DNA from: DATGMB01 sp035293845
GTDB lineage: Bacteria > Acidobacteriota > Terriglobia > Bryobacterales > Bryobacteraceae
Direction of reading: 5' to 3'
NCBI GenBank assembly: GCA_035293845.1
Contig: DATGMB010000026.1
Span: 1 to 22,432, forward strand
Length of the DNA stretch: 22,432 nucleotides
Shown: positions 1 to 7,283 of the stretch, piece by piece
How positions within the stretch are numbered: position 1 is the first letter of the stretch
Layout of the letters: each line of letters starts with the position of its first letter
Made by a program: the position numbers and the translations under genes
Notes under the pieces: generated by a model
The model's input: the letters and a program-made list of their open reading frames with translations, nothing else
Told to the model about the DNA's origin: nothing
Database searches by the model: none

Positions 1-123
1 GGCAATATCGGAGGCGGTGCCGCCGATCGGGACCACCGTCCCGAACGTGGCCGCCCCCAGGGGCGCGATGCAGCCGGTCGCGGCCGCCATCGCAATCGAG
101 ATCAGGATCCTGTTCCAGCGCAT
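1..123 (-). CDS. N-terminal fragment of a secreted protein, cut by the window edge
   Basis: The minus strand reads from an ATG at 121-123 through 41 codons with no stop before the window edge. The peptide begins MRWNRILISIAMAAA and has a positively charged start, a hydrophobic core and a small-residue stretch, as in a Sec signal peptide; TGC in ATGCIAP could also be a weak lipobox. It continues with VVPIGGTASDIA. A similar phrase (PIGG-ASDIALDE) opens the beta-propeller part of many secreted Solibacter proteins, but that is recalled and not tested here. There is no clear Shine-Dalgarno sequence. A possible promoter lies at 148-176. The gene diverges from the secreted repeat protein at 301. 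Function unknown. Confidence 0.55.
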   Translation of the reverse strand, partial: MRWNRILISIAMAAATGCIAPLGAATFGTVVPIGGTASDIA

Positions 124-147
124 AAGAGGTTATTCGTTAACGTTACG

Positions 148-176
148 ATTTAATTCCCGACTTATCCCGGATTCAA
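148..176 (-). promoter_or_regulatory. Possible sigma-70-type promoter for the left-edge gene
   Basis: Reading the minus strand, TTGAAT (171-176) and TTAAAT (148-153) are separated by exactly 17 nt. Each matches its consensus at four of six positions. The region 124-200 is AT-richer than its surroundings and lies directly upstream of the ATG at 123. This is a motif match only. Confidence 0.28.
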
Positions 177-300
177 TGATCGAAATGGCTATCAGAGCCC
201 GCATTACCAAAGTTAGCCGTGTATTTTCGCGGGTTTACGAATATACTGCACGCGTAGGAACGGGCCGCCTCGCCGGCCGCTCGTCTGCGGATACTCCCGT

Positions 301-2604
301 ATGAGCCATTTCATTTATCGAGCCGCAATCCTCTTCACGCTCCTGATCGCAGGAACGATCGCGCAGGATCTCGGCACCGCCACCGTCATCGACACCGTGC
401 CCGACGGGCTCACGTTCTATGTCGACGGATCGCCGTACAACAGCTCCCTCAGCGTGGTCTGGCCGGTCGGCAGCAAACACGTGCTCTCCGTGCCGCCGGA
501 TATTCAGCAGGACCCCCTGACGGTCAAAACGAAGTTCTCCTTCGTGAACTGGCAATATTCCGGCAATCCGATTCCGGGCGGCACCACCGTGACGATCACC
601 GCCGGACCGCCATTCACCAAAATCGAGGCCGTCTACTCGGTTCAGTACGCTCTGACCCTCAATTACTTCAACTGCAACGGCAGCAATCCCTGCAACGCTT
701 CGGGAATCGTTTACGTGAACGGCGCGCCGTACACCGGCAATCAGGACATCTACATGGCGGCCGGCTCGCAGGTGCACTTGATGGCGGTCCCCAACCCGGG
801 ATTTGTCTTCGTCGGCTGGGTGACCGGATCGAGCGGCGCCAATCAGTCCATTCAGGGCGCGCTGAACACCGTCACCATGAACGGTCCGATCATCGTCGCC
901 CCGCAATTCTCGGTGGCGCGCCCCGTCACCCTGGCCACGTTGCCGCCCGGCCTGAATGTGGTTGCCGACCGCGCCCAGATCTCCACGCCGAACACCTACG
1001 ATTGGGGCTGGGACACCGTCCACTCTGTTGGCGTCATCTCGCCGCAGCAGGATGTGACCCACAACTGGTGGGTCTTTTCATCCTGGAGCGACGGCGGCGC
1101 CGCGAGTCATGCCTACACGGTGGCCGAGGCGTCCGCACCCGATACCCTCACCGCCACGTTCGTGCCGGCGGCCGTCGTGCCGCTCTCCACTTCGCCGCCC
1201 GGCCTGACCCTGATCGTCGATGGCCGCAGTAACTGGGCCAATTACAATTTCGTGTGGTCGAGCGGCGAAACGCACCAGATCGAAGCGCCCGCGCAGCAGA
1301 CCGATTCCAAGGGCCGCGTCTGGGCCTTCAGCTCCTGGTCGAACGGCGGCGCAAGGGCGCAATCCTACACCGTGCCCGCGCTCTCCAGCATTCAGGGATT
1401 AGTGGCAACCTATACGCCGATGGCCCATCTCACCATCTCGAGCCCGGTGAGCGGCCTCGCCGTGCAGGTCGACGGCGCAACCTGCTCCATACCGTGCGAT
1501 GTCGTCCGGCCGGTCGGGGCCACGGTGCAGCTCGGCGCGCCCGCGTCCTTTGCGGGCAACGATGCCAATTCGCGCTACGATTTCGACGGCTGGCCGGGCA
1601 GCGGCTCCTTCGCGCCCAACTGGTCTCTGACCCTCGGCCCCGACCCCGTCAGCCTCAACCTGACCTATCACCTGATGAACCGGCTGATCACCAGCTCGGC
1701 TCCCCCGGACGGAGCTTCCTGGCAGTTGCAGCCCTCTTCGCCCGACGGATTCTATAGCGCGCCCACCAACGTCGCGATCAGCGTGACCGCCATGCCCGGC
1801 TTCCGCTTCCGCAACTTCTCCGGCGACCTGGGCGGCAGCTCGCCCTCCGGAACCGTCGCCATGAACGCGCCCCGGCAGGTGCAGGCGATTCTCGATAAGG
1901 TGCCGTTTATCGCTCCCGCCGGTGTCTCGAACGCGGCCGGCGCCACGCCGCAGTCCGCCGTCGCTCCCGGTTCGATTATTTCCATCTTCGGCGCGAGCCT
2001 CGCCAACACACAGGTGACCGGGCCCTCGAATCCGATGCTGCAGGCGCTCGATTGTTCTACGGTGCAGGTGGGCGGACGCCTGCTGCCGCTATTCTTCGTT
2101 TCCCCAACCCAGATCAACGCCCAATTGCCGGACGATATGCAGCCCGGCGCCGCCAATTTGACGGTGAGTTGCACGGGATTGCCGGATGTCCAGGCCTCGT
2201 TTACTGTCGCGCGGAATGCGCCCGGCCTTTTCCAGCAGCCCTCCAATAACGTCAATTTCGCCGTGGCGTCCCACGAGGACGGCTCTCCCGTTACGGCCGG
2301 CTCTGCGGCGCGATCCGGCGAGCTGCTCTCGCTCTATGGCACCGGATTCGGCCCGGCGGACCACACGCGCCCCGAAGGCTTCCCCGTGCCTGCCACGCCT
2401 CCGTACCTGCTCCTCGATACCGCTACGGTGAATGCCGGCGGCGTAGCCATTCCAGCCGTGAACGCCTTTGCCGCGCCCGGAACCGTCGGACTCGATGTCA
2501 TCCAGTTCCGGCTGGGCGACGGTGTGCCCTCCGGAACCAATGTGCAAGTCTACGTCACCATCAACGGCCAGAACAGCAATACGGTGGTGCTGCCCGTTCA
2601 GTAG
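301..2604 (+). CDS. Secreted repeat protein with TIGR03437-type C-terminal domain
   Basis: This 767-aa protein opens with a Sec signal peptide (hydrophobic core ILFTLLIAG, likely cleavage near residue 21). Residues about 30-510 hold six degenerate beta modules with the pattern PPGL..VDG...(20-40)...G..H.....F..W..GG. They resemble divergent InlB B-repeats / PEGA-like modules; the GW/SWS-GGA motif is clearest in modules 3 and 4. Residues about 540-767 match the domain known from Candidatus Solibacter as TIGR03437: GVSNAAGATPQSAVAPGS, SIFGASLA, PLFFVSPTQINAQLP and LYGTGFGP. No catalytic motif is visible, so a cell-surface or secreted structural or adhesive role is inferred. The start at 301 has no evident Shine-Dalgarno sequence but is the only Met that gives a full signal peptide. 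It converges on the glycosyltransferase gene 27 nt downstream. Confidence 0.85.
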   Translation: MSHFIYRAAILFTLLIAGTIAQDLGTATVIDTVPDGLTFYVDGSPYNSSLSVVWPVGSKHVLSVPPDIQQDPLTVKTKFSFVNWQYSGNPIPGGTTVTITAGPPFTKIEAVYSVQYALTLNYFNCNGSNPCNASGIVYVNGAPYTGNQDIYMAAGSQVHLMAVPNPGFVFVGWVTGSSGANQSIQGALNTVTMNGPIIVAPQFSVARPVTLATLPPGLNVVADRAQISTPNTYDWGWDTVHSVGVISPQQDVTHNWWVFSSWSDGGAASHAYTVAEASAPDTLTATFVPAAVVPLSTSPPGLTLIVDGRSNWANYNFVWSSGETHQIEAPAQQTDSKGRVWAFSSWSNGGARAQSYTVPALSSIQGLVATYTPMAHLTISSPVSGLAVQVDGATCSIPCDVVRPVGATVQLGAPASFAGNDANSRYDFDGWPGSGSFAPNWSLTLGPDPVSLNLTYHLMNRLITSSAPPDGASWQLQPSSPDGFYSAPTNVAISVTAMPGFRFRNFSGDLGGSSPSGTVAMNAPRQVQAILDKVPFIAPAGVSNAAGATPQSAVAPGSIISIFGASLANTQVTGPSNPMLQALDCSTVQVGGRLLPLFFVSPTQINAQLPDDMQPGAANLTVSCTGLPDVQASFTVARNAPGLFQQPSNNVNFAVASHEDGSPVTAGSAARSGELLSLYGTGFGPADHTRPEGFPVPATPPYLLLDTATVNAGGVAIPAVNAFAAPGTVGLDVIQFRLGDGVPSGTNVQVYVTINGQNSNTVVLPVQ

Positions 2605-2616
2605 CGCAGGACCATT

Positions 2617-2656
2617 GCTTGCAGGCCGCGGTTACCTGACGGCCGGCTGCGCAAGC
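2617..2656. terminator. Imperfect hairpin between convergent genes
   Basis: GCTTGC (2617-2622) pairs with GCAAGC (2651-2656), and GGCCG (2624-2628) with CGGCC (2640-2644), leaving an asymmetric internal loop. It lies between the stop at 2604 and the last codons of the convergent gene ending at 2632. There is no T-run, so a terminator role is only suggested by position. Confidence 0.22.
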
Positions 2657-3858
2657 GAGCCCACCGTATCGGCCGCAGGCATCGGGGCGGACACCGGGGC
2701 CCGCCTCCGCAGCCGGTCCTGGCGCCAGGTGATGAAAGAAGTGACGCCGAAATTCCAAACCGCTCCCGCGGCCAGGCCGCACGTTCCGGCCGTGTACCAC
2801 GCCGCGTGAAGAACCTCGCGCGCGAACCCCGCCATCCGCAGGTTGATGACGGCGCCCACCGAGCTCGCCGCATAAAACGTGAGCAGTCCGGTCCAAAGCT
2901 TCCAACCTTTGAGCCGCCGGTCCCGGTAGGTCATGCTGTTGTTCAGGAAAAAATTCTCCGTCATGGCGGCGAACGTGGCGATCGCCTGAGCCTGGAAAAA
3001 GGACAGGTGGAATCCGGAGACGCAGAGGCTCAGAACCGCAAAAGCCATTCCCACGCCCACCGCGCCTACCGCGCTGAAGATCACGAATCTGGTGGGAACA
3101 ACCCCGCCGAGAATCTTGTCGAGCAGCAGTTCGAGGTATTCGAGACTCACCACCACATCCAGCTTGCTGTCCCCGTGGAGCCGGTTGCGGAACGTGTACG
3201 CGACTTCCGCGAGCCGGACCGGGCGTCGGGCCGACGCCACCAGGTCAAGCAGAATCTTGAACCCGATTCCGGACGCCGACCGCACGACTTCGTCCAGGTA
3301 CTCGCGGGTCAACACGAAAAACCCGCTCATCGGGTCGCTGAGCTCCGCCCTGCAGATCAGGCGGCTCAGCGAGAGCCCGAGATTGCTCAACAGCACGCGG
3401 CGGCGGGCGAAGGATCCCATGCTGCCGCCGGGAGCGTTGCGGGTGCCCACGACGAGGTCGAGCCCCTCGCTTCGGAGCCGGTCCAGCATCGCCGGCAGGA
3501 TCCGCTCGTCGTGCTGCAGGTCCGCATCCATCACCGCAATATACGGAGCCGCGGTGGCCATCATTCCTTCCAGGCAGGCGGATGCCAGCCCGCGCCGCTG
3601 CACGCGCTGCAGCACGCGAACACGCGGATTGGTGCGGGCGATCTCGCGCACGGCATTCGCCGTTCCATCCGGCGAATCGTCATCGACAAAGATCACTTCG
3701 TAGCGGATCCCTTCGAGCGCGAATGCCAGCCGGTCCAGCACCGGCGCGATGTTCTCGCGCTCGTTAAAGGTGGGCACGACGACGGCAAGCTCCAGCGGAA
3801 AGCACGCCCCGCCCGCTCCGGACCGGTCGCGCGATTCTGTGCTGTCAGCCGCTTGCAT
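2632..3858 (-). CDS. Polyprenol-phosphate sugar transferase (GT2, DPM1-like) fused to GtrA domain
   Basis: The 408-aa product has a cytoplasmic family-2 glycosyltransferase domain at about residues 23-235: VVPTFNE near 27-33, VDDDSPDGT at 58-66, the metal-binding DAD at 111-113 in MDADLQHDE, and FRNRLHGDSKL near 223-233, typical of dolichyl/polyprenyl-phosphate mannose synthases. Residues about 255-380 form a GtrA-like domain of four hydrophobic helices with NNSMTYRDRR and WNFGVTSFITWR. By family knowledge it would transfer a nucleotide-activated sugar to polyprenyl phosphate and help present the lipid-linked sugar to outer-leaflet GT-C enzymes. GT-C-like candidates occur nearby (5567-7270 and the PIG-V-like gene), but a shared pathway is inference. 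The ATG at 3858 has GAGGA three nt upstream of its spacer. Donor sugar is unknown. Confidence 0.9.
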   Translation of the reverse strand: MQAADSTESRDRSGAGGACFPLELAVVVPTFNERENIAPVLDRLAFALEGIRYEVIFVDDDSPDGTANAVREIARTNPRVRVLQRVQRRGLASACLEGMMATAAPYIAVMDADLQHDERILPAMLDRLRSEGLDLVVGTRNAPGGSMGSFARRRVLLSNLGLSLSRLICRAELSDPMSGFFVLTREYLDEVVRSASGIGFKILLDLVASARRPVRLAEVAYTFRNRLHGDSKLDVVVSLEYLELLLDKILGGVVPTRFVIFSAVGAVGVGMAFAVLSLCVSGFHLSFFQAQAIATFAAMTENFFLNNSMTYRDRRLKGWKLWTGLLTFYAASSVGAVINLRMAGFAREVLHAAWYTAGTCGLAAGAVWNFGVTSFITWRQDRLRRRAPVSAPMPAADTVGSLAQPAVR

Positions 3859-3871
3859 CGGTCCTCACTCC

Positions 3872-3907
3872 GAAAACAGAATGGGCGTGCCGGAAACCGG
3901 CACGCCC
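3872..3907 (-). terminator. Intrinsic terminator downstream of the response regulator gene
   Basis: A perfect 11-bp stem (3883-3893 with 3897-3907, arms GGGCGTGCCGG / CCGGCACGCCC) closes on a 3-nt loop. On the minus strand it is followed by ATTCTGTTTT, a T-rich tail. It sits 25 nt after the regulator's stop and ahead of the glycosyltransferase start, so it should uncouple these two minus-strand genes. Confidence 0.7.
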
Positions 3908-3932
3908 CCTGATTTCCTCGACCGTCCCGTCC

Positions 3933-4673
3933 TCAATACTGCCGCGGCACCACCGTGCGGATCGGCGTTGCGAAGCGCGCCGGCGGCTCGGGAGTCTCCA
4001 CGCGCCGTTCCAGCACCAGCGAGCGCAGCCCCGGAACGCCAGACCGGGCGCCCTTTTCGCCCGCCGGCAGTTGGCCGGTGGTCAGGTTCTTCAGGCCGAA
4101 CAGCGCGAGCTCAAAGCGGTCCTTTACGCCGACCTTCTGGAAGAGGCGCGAGAGATAAACCTTCACCGTCCCTTCCGAGATCATCAGCGTCGTCGCGATC
4201 TCTTTGTTCTTCAGACCCTGCGAAAGCAGCGTGACGAGCTGCCCCTCGCGCTGCGTCAGGGCAACCCGGCGCGCGCACAGGAAGCTGTCCGTCAGCGCCT
4301 TCTCAAACCACAGCTCGCCGGCTTGCACCTTTTGCAGACATTTCACCTGCAAGTCGGTCGGCAGCGTCTTGCGCAGAATCCCGCGAACTCCCAGGCCCAT
4401 CGCCTGGAACGCCAGCTCCGTCGAAATGTTGTTTACCCAGAGCACGATTTTGGTGCTCGACATCGCGTGCTTCAGCTCGCTGAGCACGGCAAACGTAATT
4501 TCTGAAGTGAGGTCCATCAGCACCAGGTCGGGGATGGTGTGGGCGACCTGGTCGATCACGCCCGCTACCGTGGTGCAGGTGGGTAACAGTTCGAAGCCCT
4601 CTACCTGGCGCAGGACCGCTTCCAGTCCCTTCGCCAAAATAGGTTCGTCGCTGTAAAGAAGAATTCGCGTCAT
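3933..4673 (-). CDS. NarL/FixJ-family response regulator (REC + LuxR-type HTH)
   Basis: The 246-aa product has a receiver domain at residues 1-120: acidic pair D9-E10, probable phospho-acceptor D54 in VLMDLTS, and conserved K102 in ILRKTLP. A LuxR/GerE helix-turn-helix follows at about 139-200 (LTQREGQLVTLLSQGLKNKEIA, then ISEGTVKVYLSRLFQKVGV). The 46-residue tail is Pro/Arg-rich and not part of either domain. The start at 4673 was chosen over the longer frame to 4880 because the receiver fold begins there and AAGGA lies 10 nt upstream; the extension falls in the AT-rich promoter region. It should be a DNA-binding transcription regulator. No histidine kinase is adjacent, so its partner is unknown. 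It is transcribed divergently from the pilZ-tad block, which makes that block a plausible target (inference). Confidence 0.88.
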   Translation of the reverse strand: MTRILLYSDEPILAKGLEAVLRQVEGFELLPTCTTVAGVIDQVAHTIPDLVLMDLTSEITFAVLSELKHAMSSTKIVLWVNNISTELAFQAMGLGVRGILRKTLPTDLQVKCLQKVQAGELWFEKALTDSFLCARRVALTQREGQLVTLLSQGLKNKEIATTLMISEGTVKVYLSRLFQKVGVKDRFELALFGLKNLTTGQLPAGEKGARSGVPGLRSLVLERRVETPEPPARFATPIRTVVPRQY

Positions 4674-4761
4674 AATTCGTCTTTCCTTTTCGTGCCGGGC
4701 GAAATTCGGCGGCAATTCGCTAAGAAATCTTCGACTGCGCTCTCGCCGGTCGCATAGTGGA

Positions 4762-4790
4762 ATTCTGTATCGAAAGATATCCAATGTCAA
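4762..4790 (-). promoter_or_regulatory. Sigma-70-like promoter for the response regulator
   Basis: On the minus strand a perfect -35 box TTGACA (4785-4790) is followed after exactly 17 nt by CAGAAT (4762-4767), four of six matches to the -10 consensus. The predicted transcription start is near 4755, giving a leader of about 80 nt before the ATG at 4673. Confidence 0.5.
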
Positions 4791-5051
4791 TAAAAAATTA
4801 ACTAAAAATCTCTCATTTTTCCCGCAATTTTGCCGATTTAGTACTGGTTCAGGCAGCGGAGCCCCACTCTTTTCCGTCATTTAACCATATTTCTTTTGTT
4901 ACACTTGTGAACTCCTGTCCGCCTCACTCATCCATCTCTCGGGCGGCCGAAACTAACCCTAAATTGCCGGCTAATAACTCCACGGTCGAGGTGCGGGAAC
5001 GGTTCTCAGACTTCTCTGGCTGCCTCCCTCGCGTCCATTCAGAAGCTCCCT

Positions 5052-5067
5052 GGGCTTTTCTTTTGCA
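5052..5067 (+). promoter_or_regulatory. Candidate sigma-54 (-24/-12) promoter upstream of pilZ
   Basis: GGGC (5052-5055) and TTGCA (5063-5067) place GG (5053-5054) and GC (5065-5066) exactly 10 nt apart, the invariant spacing of sigma-54 promoters. The -24 element is degenerate after GGC. A predicted start near 5078 would give a leader of about 100 nt to pilZ. The palindrome TTCTTAAGAA overlaps that start. No enhancer-binding protein gene is in the window. Confidence 0.3.
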
Positions 5068-5138
5068 AATAGTACTTTCTTAAGAATTGATAACCTTCGG
5101 GAACAGCGGGGTGTCACCCATTTACGATATTGATGCGC

Positions 5139-5180
5139 TTGGGGTTCGGCGCTAAATTCGCCAATGTTGAACCACGCCAA
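5139..5180 (+). promoter_or_regulatory. Nested leader hairpin reaching the pilZ start codon
   Basis: Three pairing blocks nest: TTGG (5139-5142) with CCAA (5177-5180), GGTTC (5143-5147) with GAACC (5169-5173), and GGCG (5148-5151) with CGCC (5159-5162). The outermost arm includes the A of the pilZ ATG. No Shine-Dalgarno sequence is seen before this start, so the fold might modulate initiation. Confidence 0.3.
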
Positions 5181-5563
5181 TGAGAAACATTAACAGGCGC
5201 GAGAGTCCGCGGATTGAAATCAAACTGCGGTGCCACGTCACATCGCCGGCGCTGTGGATGCGGAGCCCGATGTATACGGAAAACATCAGCCGCAGCGGGC
5301 TGCTGGTCGCCTGGAGAGGGGAAAATTCGGCACTTCCCATGCCCGCCGTCGGGCAGATTCTGACCATCGAAGTCGAGTTGCCGGCCAATCACGGCTTCGG
5401 GCAAAAGTGCATTCATTGCCAGGGTACGGTGACACGGATTTCTCAGGATCCCGAGAATCCGTATGTCGCCCTCCGGGTCAATTATATGGATTTCCGGGCG
5501 TTCCACGATCGCCTTCGCGTCCTCGACGCCCAGACCCCCGTGGTCAACAGTTGGATGGCGTGA
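5180..5563 (+). CDS. PilZ-domain protein (probable c-di-GMP receptor)
   Basis: The 127-aa protein is essentially one PilZ domain. The N-terminal RRESPR (residues 6-11) supplies the RxxxR motif, and NISRSG (35-40) matches the D/NxSxxG motif; together these bind cyclic di-GMP in characterised PilZ proteins. The rest forms the beta-barrel strands (LTIEVELP; CQGTVTRIS; YVALRVNYMDF). It lies 3 nt upstream of the membrane protein at 5567 and heads the run leading into the tad genes. Control of pilus activity or of the adjacent membrane protein by c-di-GMP is the natural inference, since PilZ proteins act by binding partner proteins. There is no visible Shine-Dalgarno sequence, and a hairpin reaches the start codon. 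Confidence 0.88.
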   Translation: MRNINRRESPRIEIKLRCHVTSPALWMRSPMYTENISRSGLLVAWRGENSALPMPAVGQILTIEVELPANHGFGQKCIHCQGTVTRISQDPENPYVALRVNYMDFRAFHDRLRVLDAQTPVVNSWMA

Positions 5564-5566
5564 GAT

Positions 5567-7270
5567 ATGTCGGCGCAGCGCTCCCAATTCGTGCTGAAGT
5601 TCCTGCCGTCGTTCGCGGACTTCGCTTTCCTCATGCCGGCCGCATTTCTCTTCGGCCGCATGGCGGGAGCCAAGACCCTTCTCGGAGACTGCGACACCGG
5701 CTGGCACATCCGCACCGGCGAATGGATCGCCGCCAATCATTGGGTGCCGGCACGCGATATCTTTTCTTTTTCGAAGCCGGGCGATCCCTGGTTTGCTTGG
5801 GAATGGCTCTCTGACGTCGTATTTGCCTGGATCAATTCCCACGGCGGATTGCGGGCCGTCGTATTCTTTGCAATTCTTTTACTCTGCGCCACCTTCGGTC
5901 TGCTGTACCGGCTGGTGCTCCGCAGGGCGAACGCACTCCCGGCCATCGCCGTCATGATGCTGGCCGTGCCCGCCTCATCGATCCATTGGCTGGCTCGTCC
6001 GCATCTGTTCTCGCTCTTATTCACGGTTCTCTTTTATGGCGCCCTGGAGAGTATCCGGGCAGGGAAGGACTGGCTCGCCGGCGTGCCTTACCTGGCGATT
6101 TTCCCGGCCGCCACCGTGCTCTGGACCAATCTGCACGGCGGATTTTTTATCGGAATTCTAATGATTATCGCCTATAGTTTGGCGGAATTATTAGAATTCG
6201 CCTTCACGCGGGATGAGGAACGCCGGGAGGGCGCCCGCCGCCGCGGACGAGCCTACGCCGCGAGTGCGCTCGGCTGCCTGGCGGCCAGCCTGCTCAATCC
6301 GTATACGTATCATTTGCACCTGCATATGTTGCAGTACCTGCGCGACCCGTGGAACAGCCAGCACATCGCCGAGTTTCTTTCACCCAATTTCCACCATCCG
6401 ACCGCGCTGTTCTTCGAGGCGCTGCTCGTTCTGGGGGCTGCGTCGGCGGCACGGGACCTCGCGCGCGGCCGCCTGCATCAGCCGATCCTGATCGGCATGT
6501 GGGCGCATGCCGCGCTGCTGGCGACGCGCAATATCCCGATTTTCGCCATCGTCACCGCGCCGGCCGCGGCGGCCACGCTACAGGAATGGCTGGATGGCGC
6601 GGCCGGATGGAATGTTGCCGGCTGGGCGCGGCGCGCCGCCGCCCGGTTCCAGCAGATTGCGGCCCGTACGGCGGAAAGCGAAGGGGTCGGCCGCTGGCAC
6701 CTGGTCAGCGCCGTGGCTTTGGCTTTGATCGCCGCCGTCATCTGGAGCCCGCATCCTCCCAAGAAGTTCCGCGCCGAATTCGACCCGGCCTATTATCCCG
6801 CCGGCGCACTGTCGGCGTTGCGCCGCGATGCTTCGGCCCGCATCTTTACCAACGACGAGTGGGGCGATTACCTGATCTGGAGCCTCTACCCGTCGCACCG
6901 CGTGTTCGTCGACGGCCGTAGCGATTTCTACGGCGACGATTTCGAAAGCCAATACGCGGACGTTATGAACGTCCAGACCGGCTGGGAGAAGATCCTTTCC
7001 CGGTTCGGCGTCGACACGATTTTGCTGCCCCCGGATGCGCCGCTCGCCGGCGCACTGAAGGAGTCCAGCCGCTGGCACGTGGTCTACGACGACCACGTCG
7101 CGCTGGTCTTCCGGCCGTCCGATGAGGCCTGGGGCCATCCGTCTTCCGTCGCGGCTATTCGCGGCGGAGCAGGCCGTGATCGCGAGATCACGAAAACCGA
7201 AGCGCGTGATCTTTCGATCACCAGGGGGCTGGAATCTCCGGCCCCATCCATGATCAAAACGAGAAGTTAA
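5567..7270 (+). CDS. Large polytopic membrane protein, GT-C glycosyltransferase-like
   Basis: This 567-aa protein has about ten hydrophobic segments over residues 15-395, then a soluble C-terminal domain at about 400-530. An acidic/His motif, GDCDTGWHIRTGEW (residues 40-53), sits in the first extracytoplasmic loop, followed by DIFSFSKPGDPWFAWEWLSD. Such an Asp-containing first loop is the usual catalytic position in GT-C enzymes that use polyprenyl-phosphate sugars. The C-terminal part contains FTNDEWGDYLIWSLYP and VFVDGRSDFYGDDF. Similar proteins are common in Acidobacteria and usually annotated as hypothetical or GT39-like; this is recalled. It is probably co-transcribed with pilZ (3-nt gap) and ends 13 nt before flp, so glycosylation of pilin or another surface polymer is possible. 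The last 30 codons are low in conservation signs and overlap three stem-loops. Confidence 0.7.
   Translation: MSAQRSQFVLKFLPSFADFAFLMPAAFLFGRMAGAKTLLGDCDTGWHIRTGEWIAANHWVPARDIFSFSKPGDPWFAWEWLSDVVFAWINSHGGLRAVVFFAILLLCATFGLLYRLVLRRANALPAIAVMMLAVPASSIHWLARPHLFSLLFTVLFYGALESIRAGKDWLAGVPYLAIFPAATVLWTNLHGGFFIGILMIIAYSLAELLEFAFTRDEERREGARRRGRAYAASALGCLAASLLNPYTYHLHLHMLQYLRDPWNSQHIAEFLSPNFHHPTALFFEALLVLGAASAARDLARGRLHQPILIGMWAHAALLATRNIPIFAIVTAPAAAATLQEWLDGAAGWNVAGWARRAAARFQQIAARTAESEGVGRWHLVSAVALALIAAVIWSPHPPKKFRAEFDPAYYPAGALSALRRDASARIFTNDEWGDYLIWSLYPSHRVFVDGRSDFYGDDFESQYADVMNVQTGWEKILSRFGVDTILLPPDAPLAGALKESSRWHVVYDDHVALVFRPSDEAWGHPSSVAAIRGGAGRDREITKTEARDLSITRGLESPAPSMIKTRS
7175..7245 (+). other. 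Three tandem stem-loops immediately upstream of flp
   Basis: Hairpin 1: CGTGATC-GCGA-GATCACG, 7-bp perfect stem with a GNRA-type loop (7175-7192). Hairpin 2: GTGATC-TTTC-GATCAC (7206-7221), same stem sequence. Hairpin 3: 9-bp stem GGGGCTGGA / TCCGGCCCC with one wobble and a 3-nt loop (7225-7245). They end 38 nt before the flp ATG and lie in the unconserved tail of the upstream reading frame. A role in transcript processing or mRNA stability is inferred. Confidence 0.55.
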
Positions 7271-7283
7271 AGGAGCTACGACA

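Larger units (their letters stand above)
4674..5179. other. 506-bp AT-rich divergent intergenic region
   Basis: No convincing gene is present; the reading frames here are short and lack family features. About 4750-4920 is strikingly AT-rich compared with the rest of the window. It contains a sigma-70-like promoter for the regulator, a sigma-54-like site, the perfect 10-bp palindrome TTCTTAAGAA at 5077-5086, and a nested hairpin ending on the pilZ start codon. It is the likely control region for both the regulator and the pilZ-tad block. Confidence 0.6.

Noticed and set aside
4674..4880. Longer N terminus for the response regulator
   Set aside because: The receiver domain begins at the ATG at 4673, which has its own Shine-Dalgarno sequence; the extension covers the promoter.
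7178..7255. Five GATC sites clustered before flp, suggesting Dam-methylation phase variation
   Set aside because: The sites are a by-product of the GTGATC/GATCAC stems, GATC is common elsewhere in the window, and no Dam or Lrp-type gene is present.
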